From the NCBI GenBank assembly GCA_002448875.1, contig DKAS01000234.1, forward strand, positions 1 to 9,105: a stretch of DNA of 9,105 nucleotides. Direction: 5' to 3'. The notes under the pieces are model-generated. The model searched no databases and was not told the DNA's origin. It saw nothing but the letters and a program-made list of their open reading frames with translations. Every line of letters begins with the position of its first letter. The first letter of the stretch is position 1. Positions 1 to 5,884 of the stretch are shown here, piece after piece. The position numbers and the translations under genes are program-made. The DNA is from Proteobacteria bacterium UBA6920 (GTDB taxonomy: Bacteria > Pseudomonadota > Gammaproteobacteria > SG8-11).

Positions 1-288
1 GCGGTCATGTATCTGGGGCGCATCGTCGAACAGGGCGCCGTACAGCAGGTATTGAACGATCCCAGGCATCCCTATACCCGCGCCCTGTTGTCGGCGGTGC
101 CCAGCGTGCACCAGCAATCCGGCCGCGAAGTGATCTATTTACAGGGTGAGCTGCCTTCGCCGGCGAACCCACCTGCCGGTTGTCATTTCAATCCCCGTTG
201 TCATCAAGTCCATGAACGTTGCCGTGCGACTTATCCGGAATTTGTACAGTTGTCGGACAAGCAGAAAGTGCGCTGCTTTCTTTATTGA
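1..288 (+). CDS. Peptide-type ABC transporter ATP-binding protein, C-terminal end (5' truncated by window edge)
   Basis: The reading frame is open from base 1 and stops with TGA at 286-288, so only about the last 95 residues are present. The Walker A, signature and Walker B regions lie outside the window. What remains is the end of the nucleotide-binding domain (MYLGRIVEQG) followed by the oligo_HPY extension typical of DppD/DppF/OppD/OppF ATPases: HPYTRALLSAVP, then GELPSPANPPAGC and NPRC. The family energises import of di- or oligopeptides (or nickel and related ligands) from the cytoplasmic face of an inner-membrane ABC importer. The lack of a further gene close downstream suggests it ends its operon, which fits DppF/OppF. 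The extension carries four cysteines in the order C-x5-C-x6-C-x17-C, a possible Fe-S site. The family is clear; the substrate is not decidable from this fragment. Confidence 0.9.
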   Translation, partial: AVMYLGRIVEQGAVQQVLNDPRHPYTRALLSAVPSVHQQSGREVIYLQGELPSPANPPAGCHFNPRCHQVHERCRATYPEFVQLSDKQKVRCFLY

Positions 289-319
289 GAAGGGCGGGGG
301 CTGCAGGTTTCGATTAATA

Positions 320-341
320 AACGCACAAAAAGGAGTGCGTT
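320..341 (+). terminator. Hairpin after the ABC ATPase gene, possible weak terminator
   Basis: A perfect 7 bp stem (AACGCAC at 320-326 with GTGCGTT at 335-341) encloses an 8-base loop, AAAAAGGA. It lies 31 bases past the ATPase stop codon. On the + strand it is followed by AAAG rather than a T-run, so it is not a canonical intrinsic terminator. Read on the other strand it is followed by TTATTAA, which is only slightly better. Its position is the main reason to call it a transcript end. Confidence 0.3.
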
Positions 342-388
342 AAAGATTTGATCGCCGAGAACGCTAAATACCCAGTGAATACCATAGA

Positions 389-394
389 TATAAT
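389..394 (+). promoter_or_regulatory. Candidate -10 box for the CZB gene
   Basis: A perfect TATAAT sits 58 bases before the preferred CZB start, which would give a leader of roughly 50 nt. No good TTGACA-like -35 element is seen 16-18 bases upstream (the sequence there is AAATAC or similar). The promoter may therefore be activator-dependent, or the match may be chance in AT-rich DNA. The box lies between the arms of an inverted repeat: AATACCA at 378-384 and TGGTATT at 412-418. Confidence 0.45.
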
Positions 395-438
395 AAGCAT
401 CAAGGTGATTGTGGTATTGCAGACGGTTTAACCACAGC

Positions 439-442
439 GGAG
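439..442 (+). promoter_or_regulatory. Ribosome binding site deciding the CZB start
   Basis: GGAG at 439-442 is only one base from ATG 444 but ten bases from the in-frame ATG 453. The second spacing is workable for initiation and the first is not, so the site favours the start at 453. Confidence 0.5.
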
Positions 443-452
443 TATGCGATCG

Positions 453-824
453 ATGGCGGACAATGTTTTCTTCAAAGCCCTGGAAGCCCACACAGTATGG
501 AAGATACGCTTGCGCAACTATCTGGATGGCAGCAGCCAGGAAAACCTGGATCCTGACGTGGTTTGCCTGGATAACCAGTGCAGCCTCGGCAAGTGGATCT
601 ACAGTGAGGGCCAGAATTATCAGGATATGGGCGCCTACGAGCAGTTGCGCACCGTGCATGCGGATTTTCACCGCTGCGCCGCCGATATCATCCGCAAGGC
701 CGACGCCGGCCAGGCGGCGGAAGCCGAGCAGATATTCCGCAGCACCTATGTCAGCCTGTCACGCAATATCACCAAGCTGCTGGTATCCATGCACTCGCAA
801 ACCAAGGACAGCGACGTGGCCTGA
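453..824 (+). CDS. Stand-alone CZB (chemoreceptor zinc-binding) domain protein
   Basis: This small soluble protein (123 aa from ATG 453; 126 aa if ATG 444 is used) consists almost wholly of one CZB domain. Counting from ATG 444, the expected metal ligands are visible: His16 in the EAHTVWK segment, Cys46 in CSLGKWIY, and His72 and His76 in HADFH. CZB domains bind zinc through three histidines and one cysteine, and usually sit at the end of chemoreceptors or diguanylate cyclases as zinc- or oxidant-responsive modules. Here no receptor or catalytic domain is attached, so it may work in trans. Two extra cysteines (41 and 78) are present. It has no signal peptide or membrane segment. A candidate promoter lies in front of it and mltD converges from the other side, so it is probably a single-gene unit. 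The domain call is firm; the cellular role is inference. Confidence 0.85.
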   Translation: MADNVFFKALEAHTVWKIRLRNYLDGSSQENLDPDVVCLDNQCSLGKWIYSEGQNYQDMGAYEQLRTVHADFHRCAADIIRKADAGQAAEAEQIFRSTYVSLSRNITKLLVSMHSQTKDSDVA

Positions 825-841
825 TCCGGCCGACGTCGCTG
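809..841. terminator. Strong hairpin between the convergent CZB and mltD genes
   Basis: Bases 809-817 pair with 833-841, base 832 is a single bulge, and 818-821 (GGCC) pair with 828-831. This makes a 13 bp stem closed by the six-base loop TGATCC. The CZB stop codon (822-824) lies in the loop. Neither side has a clear T-run (the - strand continues TGTCCTTGGTTTG), so it is at best a non-canonical bidirectional terminator or a 3'-end stabilising structure. Confidence 0.45.
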
Positions 842-849
842 CGAATTGA

Positions 850-2688
850 TCAAGTGGACTGGCTGGTAACGTCTACGTACAGCTTGATCCGTTGACCGGG
901 GCGCAGGCGCTTGCGCTTGGCCAGGAACGAATTCCAGCTTTTCACCTGAGCGACGGTAACGCGAAAGCGCGCGGCAATGCGCGCCAGGGAATCGCCGCGG
1001 CGCACGACATAGTTGATCCAGCGCATGGTGACGGACTCCGGCGGTGAGGCCAGCCGGGTCAGGTCGACGGCGGATTCACGCTTGGCGTCGTCCTCACTGT
1101 TGTCCTCGGCGGCGTTGTCCTCAGCGGCGGCCGCGGTGACTTCTTCCGCCGGTTCTTCCGGTTCCGCCTGTTTTACCCAGACCACCAGCTTCTGGCCGAT
1201 GGCCAGCGGGTCGCGGGGACTCATGCCGTTCCATTTCGCCAGCTGCATGACATTGACATCGAAAGACCGGGAGATGCTCCAGAAGGTGTCACCGGCTTTC
1301 ACGGCGTAAACCTCCTTGGCGCGGCCGGCGCGCGGCGTATTCTGGATTTCGCTGCGGCGCTTGTCTTCGGTGTGGGTGTAGACCGTGGTGTCCTTCAGCG
1401 CCACCGGGATCATCAGGGTGCGGCCGGGATTCAGGCGATTACCGCGCAGTTTGTTCACCTGCACCAGCACCTGCGAAGTAGTGTTGTACGTGCGAGCGAT
1501 CGAAGCGATGGTTTCGCCTTTTTTCACCTTATGTTCTTCCCAGCGTATGTGTTCTTCCGGGGGAATGACCGCCAGCTGTTCACGAAACTGCTTTTCCTTT
1601 TCCAACGGCAGCATCAGGTAGCCCTTGGCATTGGGTTCGGTGGCCCAGCGGTTGAATCCCGGATTCAGGGTGTACAGCTCATCCACGCTCAGGCCGGCCA
1701 GGTCGGCGGCCAGGGCCAGGTCCAGCTGGTTATCCAGATCGACGCGGGCCAGGTAGGGCGAGTTGGGTATGCTCTGCAGATTGATGCCATATTTTTCCGG
1801 GTCGGCGACGATGGCGGCAATGGCCAGCAGCTTGGGCACGTAGCCTTCGGTTTCCGGCGGCAGGCGCAGTGACCAGTAGTCGGTGGGTTTGCCACGGCGC
1901 TGGTTCTTCAGCATGGCGCGCTTGACCGTGCCGGCGCCGGAATTATAGGAGGCCAGCACCAGCTCCCAATCGTTGAATTCGCCGTAGAGGTTTTTCAAAT
2001 AGTTGAGCGCCGCGTTGGTGGATGCGTAAATATCGCGACGACCGTCATACCACCAGTTTTGTCGCAGACCATAGAGGCGGCCGGTGGAAGGAATGAATTG
2101 CCAGATGCCGGCGGCGCGGCCGTGGGAGTAGGCAAAGGGCTGAAACGCGCTTTCCACCACCGGCAGCAAGGCGAATTCCAGCGGCATATTGCGTTTCTCG
2201 ACTTCGCTGACCACGAAATGCAGGTAAGGCCGCGCACGTTCGACGACCCGCTCGAGGTAAGCCTGGTTGTTGGCGAACCAGTTGAGGTCACCGGCGATTT
2301 GTTTTTCGTCGTAGGGCAGGGAAAACCCCTCACGGATTCTGTCCCACAAATCATCGTAAGGTTGCGCGGCGCTGTCTTCGTTGATGTCGTCCAGCACCAC
2401 GGTCTGACCGTCATCGCTGCCCGGGGCGGTCCCTTCCTGTTCCAGCGCCTGGCTGATATCGGCAAGGGCCTTGGGATTGTCCGTCGGGGTGAAATGACTG
2501 CGCTGGCCCTCGCTGCCTTCGCTGGCCGCACCATCGGCGGCGGCGACGTCGGCGCTGCCCGGGGCGCCGGTTTGTTTGGCGGCCTTATCCAGCGGGCTGT
2601 AAATCGGCGCGGTTTCTACTTTTTGGGAAGCGCAACCGCTCACCACAAAAGCGACGATTAAAATAAGAAAAAAGTTATTCCTGGGCAT
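850..2688 (-). CDS. mltD: Membrane-bound lytic murein transglycosylase D, lipoprotein with three LysM domains
   Basis: MltD cleaves the MurNAc-GlcNAc glycosidic bond of peptidoglycan, leaving 1,6-anhydro ends, while anchored in the envelope. The N-terminus is a lipoprotein signal with lipobox VSGC, Cys19 being the acylated residue; Ala follows it, which suggests outer-membrane sorting. A low-complexity Ala/Gly/Asp region runs to about residue 110. The SLT domain spans about 155-275, with catalytic Glu179 in LLPVVESAF, then GIWQFIPSTGR at 194-204 and ASYNSGAGTV at 246-255. Three LysM glycan-binding repeats follow at about 386-429, 460-505 and 559-605. An Ala/Glu/Asp-rich linker (about 507-545) separates the second and third. 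At 612 aa it is longer than E. coli MltD (about 450 aa, two LysM). The start has AGGTGG seven bases upstream. gloB lies upstream on the same strand, as in E. coli, but 362 bp away. Confidence 0.96.
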   Translation of the reverse strand: MPRNNFFLILIVAFVVSGCASQKVETAPIYSPLDKAAKQTGAPGSADVAAADGAASEGSEGQRSHFTPTDNPKALADISQALEQEGTAPGSDDGQTVVLDDINEDSAAQPYDDLWDRIREGFSLPYDEKQIAGDLNWFANNQAYLERVVERARPYLHFVVSEVEKRNMPLEFALLPVVESAFQPFAYSHGRAAGIWQFIPSTGRLYGLRQNWWYDGRRDIYASTNAALNYLKNLYGEFNDWELVLASYNSGAGTVKRAMLKNQRRGKPTDYWSLRLPPETEGYVPKLLAIAAIVADPEKYGINLQSIPNSPYLARVDLDNQLDLALAADLAGLSVDELYTLNPGFNRWATEPNAKGYLMLPLEKEKQFREQLAVIPPEEHIRWEEHKVKKGETIASIARTYNTTSQVLVQVNKLRGNRLNPGRTLMIPVALKDTTVYTHTEDKRRSEIQNTPRAGRAKEVYAVKAGDTFWSISRSFDVNVMQLAKWNGMSPRDPLAIGQKLVVWVKQAEPEEPAEEVTAAAAEDNAAEDNSEDDAKRESAVDLTRLASPPESVTMRWINYVVRRGDSLARIAARFRVTVAQVKSWNSFLAKRKRLRPGQRIKLYVDVTSQST

Positions 2689-2741
2689 TGTCCTACCACC
2701 TGCACACTCAATTTAACAAGCGAGAGAAAATTGTTAAGAAA

Positions 2742-2747
2742 ATTCTA
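2742..2747 (-). promoter_or_regulatory. Candidate -10 box for mltD
   Basis: Read on the - strand this is TAGAAT, five of six matches to TATAAT. It lies about 54 bases before the mltD start and just downstream of an A-tract (GTAAAAAAAGC). No convincing -35 hexamer is present at 16-18 bases, so an activator binding further upstream would be needed, or the true promoter is elsewhere. Confidence 0.3.
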
Positions 2748-2782
2748 AGCTTTTTTTACGGTCAGCGTCCCTGATTCTTTAG

Positions 2783-2843
2783 TATTACCGATTACACCCT
2801 GGCCAAAACCGATGAAGCTTGGTCCAGGACACAATCGGTAATA
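2783..2843. repeat. 61-nt imperfect palindrome with three ACCGAT hexamers
   Basis: The outer arms are a perfect 11 bp inverted repeat: TATTACCGATT at 2783-2793 and AATCGGTAATA at 2833-2843. Inside is a symmetric ACAC/ACAC internal loop, then a second stem pairing CCTGG (2798-2802) with CCAGG (2824-2828) and CCAA (2803-2806) with TTGG (2819-2822), with one bulged T at 2823. The terminal loop is 12 bases. ACCGAT occurs at 2787 and 2808 in direct orientation, 21 bases apart (two helical turns), and inverted at 2834-2839. It may be a protein-binding array upstream of mltD, a structured leader, or a dispersed palindromic repeat. Confidence 0.7.
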
Positions 2844-2861
2844 ACGCTGCTATGACCATCC

Positions 2862-2911
2862 CCACCCGTCCCGCCTCCTGCCAGGGGCGGGTACGCCCAG
2901 GCGACAGGTGG
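2862..2911. repeat. GC-rich palindromic cluster
   Basis: CCCGCC at 2870-2875 can pair with GGCGGG at 2886-2891, and CCACC at 2862-2866 with GGTGG at 2907-2911. GGGCG at 2885-2889 can alternatively pair with CGCCC at 2894-2898. The patch is much more GC-rich than the flanking intergenic DNA. It resembles a REP-type extragenic palindrome in character, but one copy cannot prove a repeat family. On the + strand it is followed by CTTTCTTAA, a weak T-rich tail. Confidence 0.4.
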
Positions 2912-3050
2912 CTTTCTTAACGGACTTCTCAAGTAATTTATTATTGATCAAAATCTTACCATGTTTAATAAAGGGCTGTAAAAGACGGAATTCACACTCC
3001 CTCGTTCGCAAATCAATGAATTTTGAATATGGTGCGGTCTATCACTTTTT

Positions 3051-3824
3051 TCAGTCCAGGGTATCCTTCCAGTGGCGGACCACACCAAACACCTGCGCTC
3101 CGGATGCCAGACGACGACCGGCAAAGCCTTCCGCCGCCTGGACAACGACCGGCTCCTGGCAGCGTAAAAAGGGATTCGTCTGCATTTCCAGGGCCAGGAG
3201 CGCGGGCACCGTGGGCACGTTCTGGCGCCGTTTCTCCCGGCAGTCCAAATCCCTCTCAATAAGAAATGGATTGTGTGGCTCCACCACCTTGGCGAAGCGG
3301 ATGTTATCCATAGTGTATTCATGGGCACAATAAACCAGGGTCGCCGGATCCAGAGCGCGAATCTTTTCCAGGGAGGTGTACATCTGCTCCGGCGTTCCCT
3401 CGAACAGACGGCCGCAGCCGTTGGTAAACAGGGTGTCGCCGCAGAACAGGCCGCCGTGCCCCAGGTAGGCGATATGGCCCCGGGTATGCCCGGGAACATC
3501 CAGCACACGGAAATGCAGACGGCCGCCCGCCAGATCGATTTCCGCCGGTTCCCGCAGCGGATGGCTGACCTGTTTGATGGCTTCGAGCGCGGGACCGTAA
3601 ACCGGCGCCGGATGCCGGGCGATGATGTCGCGGATGCCACCCGTATGGTCACCGTGGTGGTGGGTGATAAGGATGGCGGCCAGGGACAGATCCTGTTCGG
3701 CAAGCAAGGCCAGCACCGGTTCGGCTTCACCGGGATCAACTAAAACGACCTCCCGGCTGCCGGAATCCTGTATCATCCAGATATAGTTGTCGGCGAATGC
3801 CGGAATCGCGGTTATGTTCACCAT
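3051..3824 (-). CDS. gloB: Hydroxyacylglutathione hydrolase (glyoxalase II)
   Basis: This cytoplasmic binuclear-metal hydrolase converts S-D-lactoylglutathione to D-lactate and glutathione, the second step of methylglyoxal detoxification. The metallo-beta-lactamase fold is clear. THHHGDH supplies metal ligands His55, His57, Asp59 and His60; His113 (PGHTRGH), Asp130 (LFCGDTLF) and His168 (CAHEYT) complete the set. The glyoxalase II C-terminal region follows, with the QNVPTVP segment and the NPFLR motif at 217-221. At 257 aa it matches the usual bacterial length of about 250. The start at 3824 is supported by a near-ideal GGAGG six bases upstream. The gene diverges from the methyltransferase gene with 70 bp between the starts. 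All key residues are intact. Confidence 0.97.
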   Translation of the reverse strand: MVNITAIPAFADNYIWMIQDSGSREVVLVDPGEAEPVLALLAEQDLSLAAILITHHHGDHTGGIRDIIARHPAPVYGPALEAIKQVSHPLREPAEIDLAGGRLHFRVLDVPGHTRGHIAYLGHGGLFCGDTLFTNGCGRLFEGTPEQMYTSLEKIRALDPATLVYCAHEYTMDNIRFAKVVEPHNPFLIERDLDCREKRRQNVPTVPALLALEMQTNPFLRCQEPVVVQAAEGFAGRRLASGAQVFGVVRHWKDTLD

Positions 3825-3839
3825 CTTTCACCTCCGGAC

Positions 3840-3855
3840 GCTGTCTGTCGACAGC
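3840..3855. promoter_or_regulatory. Palindrome in the divergent gloB/methyltransferase promoter region
   Basis: CTGTCGACAG at 3845-3854 is a perfect 10 bp palindrome. GCTGTC at 3840-3845 also pairs with GACAGC at 3850-3855. It lies in the 70 bp between two divergent start codons. On the gloB strand it sits just past a weak promoter-like pair: TTGTTA (3877-3882) and TACCAT (3856-3861), spacer 15. It could be an operator. Ten-base palindromes also occur by chance, so the call is tentative. Confidence 0.3.
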
Positions 3856-3894
3856 ATGGTACACCAACGGGCGGAGTAACAATTATTAAGCGGC

Positions 3895-4689
3895 ATGAAC
3901 TGGCGAAGAAGTAAGCGCAATCATCCCTGCGGCAGTCTGCTGCTGGCGCGTCAGCGTCTGCACCGCTGGCACGCTACCGCGCTGGGGAATTTTCTCGCCG
4001 AGGAAGAGCTGCACCAGGTGGACAAAGCCCTGTGCAATCTGTTTGGTTACCATCTGGTGCAGGTGGGATGTTCCGGCTGGGGCAATACCTTCGGCAGCAC
4101 GCGCATCCCGCATTGCCTGGTGATAGACCCCGACGGCGGGCAGGCGACGGGGACGACGGAAAACGTTACCAAGGTCGCCGGTCTGCCCGAGGCCCTGCCC
4201 ATCGCCGCCGACGCCGTAGACGTGGTAGTGCTGCCCCATGTGCTGGAATTCACCCGCGATCCGCACCAGGTGTTGCGCGAAGTGGATCGTATTCTCATCG
4301 CCGAGGGACACGTGCTGATACTGGGGTACAATCCCTTCAGTTTCTGGCTGCTGGCGCGTGTTCTGTTCGGCTGGCGTCAGCAGCCGCCCTGGTGCGGGCG
4401 GCTGTTCAGCCTGGCCAGGATCAAGGACTGGCTGGGCTTGTTGGGGTTTGAAGTGGCGCATACCCGCTATTTCTTCTATCGACCGCCGCTGCAGCACATG
4501 GGCGTACTCGACCGTCTGTCCATTGTGGAGCGTCTGGGCAGGCGCTTGTGGCCGTTTCTCGGCGGCATCTACCTGGTGCTGGCGCAAAAGCGGGTAACGA
4601 CATTGACCCCGATACGCCCGCGCTGGCGGCCGCGGCGCAGTTTCATTCCCGCCGGCGTGGTCGAAACCCAGAACAGGGATCCATTGTGA
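3895..4689 (+). CDS. SAM-dependent class I methyltransferase (YafS-like)
   Basis: A soluble 264 aa protein with a Methyltransf_11-type Rossmann core. The SAM-binding glycine motif reads VQVGCSGWG (55-63). It is followed by a [19 protein letters not shown] stretch (101-119) and [12 protein letters not shown] (138-149), the usual post-motif strands of the family. The GCxGWG and LPHVLEF forms, plus the position between gloB and rnhA, match the E. coli YafS group, whose substrate I do not know to be established. The last 30 or so residues are a basic tail rich in Arg and Pro. Ribosome binding is poor: a GGAG lies 18 bases upstream, too far, so initiation may be weak. Its TGA overlaps the rnhA GTG start, so the two are translationally linked. 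The methyltransferase call is firm; the acceptor is unknown. Confidence 0.88.
   Translation: MNWRRSKRNHPCGSLLLARQRLHRWHATALGNFLAEEELHQVDKALCNLFGYHLVQVGCSGWGNTFGSTRIPHCLVIDPDGGQATGTTENVTKVAGLPEALPIAADAVDVVVLPHVLEFTRDPHQVLREVDRILIAEGHVLILGYNPFSFWLLARVLFGWRQQPPWCGRLFSLARIKDWLGLLGFEVAHTRYFFYRPPLQHMGVLDRLSIVERLGRRLWPFLGGIYLVLAQKRVTTLTPIRPRWRPRRSFIPAGVVETQNRDPL
4675..4679 (+). promoter_or_regulatory. Ribosome binding site for the rnhA GTG start
   Basis: AGGGA lies inside the end of the methyltransferase gene, six bases before GTG 4686. It supports that GTG as the rnhA start over the in-frame ATG at 4548, which would add 46 residues lacking any RNase H similarity. Confidence 0.65.
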
Positions 4690-5135
4690 AAAACGTCGTG
4701 ATCTTCGCCGATGGCGCCTGCAAGGGCAATCCCGGACCGGGTGGCTGGGGCGTCGTCCTGCGCTACAACGGCAATGAAAAGCATCTGTACGGTTTCGCGG
4801 CGGAGACCACCAACAACCGCATGGAACTGACGGCCGCGATCATGGCCCTGGAGGCGTTGAAGGAACGCTGCGTGGTGGAAATCACCACCGACTCCCAGTA
4901 TGTGCGCAACGGCATCACCAGCTGGCTGGCCAATTGGAAGCGCAAGAACTGGAAAACCGCGGACAATAAACCGGTGAAGAACGTCGATTTGTGGCGCCAG
5001 CTGGAGGCGCAGACCGAGCGCCATCAGGTTACCTGGCACTGGGTGCGCGGCCATACCGGACATCCCGGTAACGAACTGGCCGACGAACTGGCCAATCGTG
5101 CCATCCGCGAACATTATTCGGCGGCGGACCGCTGA
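4686..5135 (+). CDS. rnhA: Ribonuclease HI
   Basis: RNase HI cuts the RNA strand of RNA-DNA hybrids, removing R-loops and helping to clear primer RNA. The 149 aa product matches the E. coli family length (155). Catalytic acids are in place: Asp9 in [15 protein letters not shown], Glu47 in NNRMELTAA, Asp69 in TTDSQYV and Asp133 in NELADELA. His123 is in the [10 protein letters not shown] loop. The basic handle region around residues 80-100 ([21 protein letters not shown]) is preserved. The GTG start overlaps the upstream methyltransferase stop by four bases (GTGA, 4686-4689), a usual sign of coupled translation. dnaQ follows on the same strand after 26 bp, whereas in E. coli rnhA and dnaQ are divergent. 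Confidence 0.97.
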   Translation: MKNVVIFADGACKGNPGPGGWGVVLRYNGNEKHLYGFAAETTNNRMELTAAIMALEALKERCVVEITTDSQYVRNGITSWLANWKRKNWKTADNKPVKNVDLWRQLEAQTERHQVTWHWVRGHTGHPGNELADELANRAIREHYSAADR

Positions 5136-5161
5136 CCACTGGCAAGCCCGAGGACCGCCCT

Positions 5162-5884
5162 ATGCGCCAGATCGTACTCGATACCGAAACCACCGGCCTG
5201 GAACCTTCACAGGGGCACCGGGTAATCGAAATCGGCTGCGTGGAACTGATCAACCGGCGTCTGACCGGCAACCACTACCACCAGTACCTGCAGCCGGATC
5301 GCAATGTGGAAGACGGCGCGTTCGAGGTGCATGGCATCAGCAACGATTTTCTCAAGGACATGCCGCGTTTCGGCGATGTGGTCGGGGATTTTCTCGGGTT
5401 TATCAGCGGCGCCGAACTCATCATCCACAACGCGCCGTTCGATGTCGGTTTCCTCAACCATGAACTAAACCTGCTGTCGGGCGCGCTGCACCGGCTGGAG
5501 GATATCTGCACCATCACCGATACCCTGGCCATGGCGCGGCGCCTGCACCCCGGTCAGAAAAACAATCTCGACGCCTTGTGCAAGCGCTACAGCATAGATA
5601 ACTCGCATCGCGAGCTGCATGGCGCCTTGCTGGACGCGGAGATACTTGCTGACCTTTATCTGGTAATGACCGGCGGGCAGGGCAGCTTGTTTGCGGAACA
5701 GGCCGCGGAAAAACCGGCGGCGCCAGTCGAGGAAATCAGCAGCGTCAAAGTGACGGAGCGCAAGCCCTTGAAGATCATCAGTGCCAGCGCCGACGAGCTG
5801 GCGGAGCACCAGCGCATACTCGATCTCATCGATAAAAACAGCGGCGGCGCCTGTCTCTGGCGCCGGCTGACGAGCGACGCCTAA
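5162..5884 (+). CDS. dnaQ: DNA polymerase III epsilon subunit (3'-5' proofreading exonuclease)
   Basis: Epsilon removes misincorporated nucleotides within the replicative Pol III core. The DEDDh exonuclease fold is complete: Exo I has Asp7 and Glu9 in LDTETTGLEP, Exo II has Asp94 in HNAPFD, and Exo III has His153 and Asp158 in HGALLDAE. VHGIS at 56-60 is the usual epsilon motif. QGSLF at 173-177, just after the nuclease domain, looks like the beta-clamp binding motif. The remaining C-terminal tail, flexible and partly Ala/Pro-rich then charged, is where epsilon binds the alpha subunit. The 240 aa length is normal. The start ATG 5162 has GAGGA seven bases upstream. It is the third gene of the methyltransferase-rnhA-dnaQ unit. 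Its TAA overlaps the stop of the convergent GGDEF/EAL gene by four bases, leaving no room for a terminator between them. Confidence 0.97.
   Translation: MRQIVLDTETTGLEPSQGHRVIEIGCVELINRRLTGNHYHQYLQPDRNVEDGAFEVHGISNDFLKDMPRFGDVVGDFLGFISGAELIIHNAPFDVGFLNHELNLLSGALHRLEDICTITDTLAMARRLHPGQKNNLDALCKRYSIDNSHRELHGALLDAEILADLYLVMTGGQGSLFAEQAAEKPAAPVEEISSVKVTERKPLKIISASADELAEHQRILDLIDKNSGGACLWRRLTSDA

Larger units (their letters stand above)
2689..3050. other. 362 bp intergenic region between mltD and gloB
   Basis: No credible gene lies here: the open frames that enter it are short or run on antisense through gloB. It is AT-rich near both genes, with a GC-rich patch in the middle. From mltD outward it holds the mltD ribosome binding site and candidate -10 box, a 61-nt imperfect palindrome (2783-2843), a GC-rich palindromic cluster (2862-2911), and about 140 AT-rich bases leading to the gloB stop codon. 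I see no clear intrinsic terminator for gloB, so read-through toward mltD is possible. Confidence 0.7.

Noticed and set aside
282..671. 129-codon - strand open frame over the intergenic region and CZB gene
   Set aside because: It overlaps the CZB domain antisense and shows no recognisable protein features.
2059..2661. 200-codon + strand open frame opposite mltD (also 1372-1872)
   Set aside because: Both are antisense to well-supported MltD domains and have no motifs or ribosome binding sites.
2783..2843. Integron attC site
   Set aside because: The paired arms lack the GTTRRRY/RYYYAAC core sites and no integrase or cassette lies nearby.
3273..3743. 156-codon + strand open frame opposite gloB
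   Set aside because: Antisense to the catalytic core of glyoxalase II; no independent evidence.
3841..3854. LexA-like CTGT...ACAG spacing at the gloB divergent region
   Set aside because: The half-sites are six bases apart, whereas the gammaproteobacterial LexA box has eight, so an SOS box is not supported.
3886..4587. 233-codon - strand open frame opposite the methyltransferase
   Set aside because: It is a shadow of the methyltransferase frame; the product is Gln/His-rich with no domain.
4548..4685. Longer rnhA start at ATG 4548
   Set aside because: The extra 46 residues overlap the methyltransferase in another frame and resemble no RNase H. GTG 4686 has a good ribosome binding site and gives the family length.
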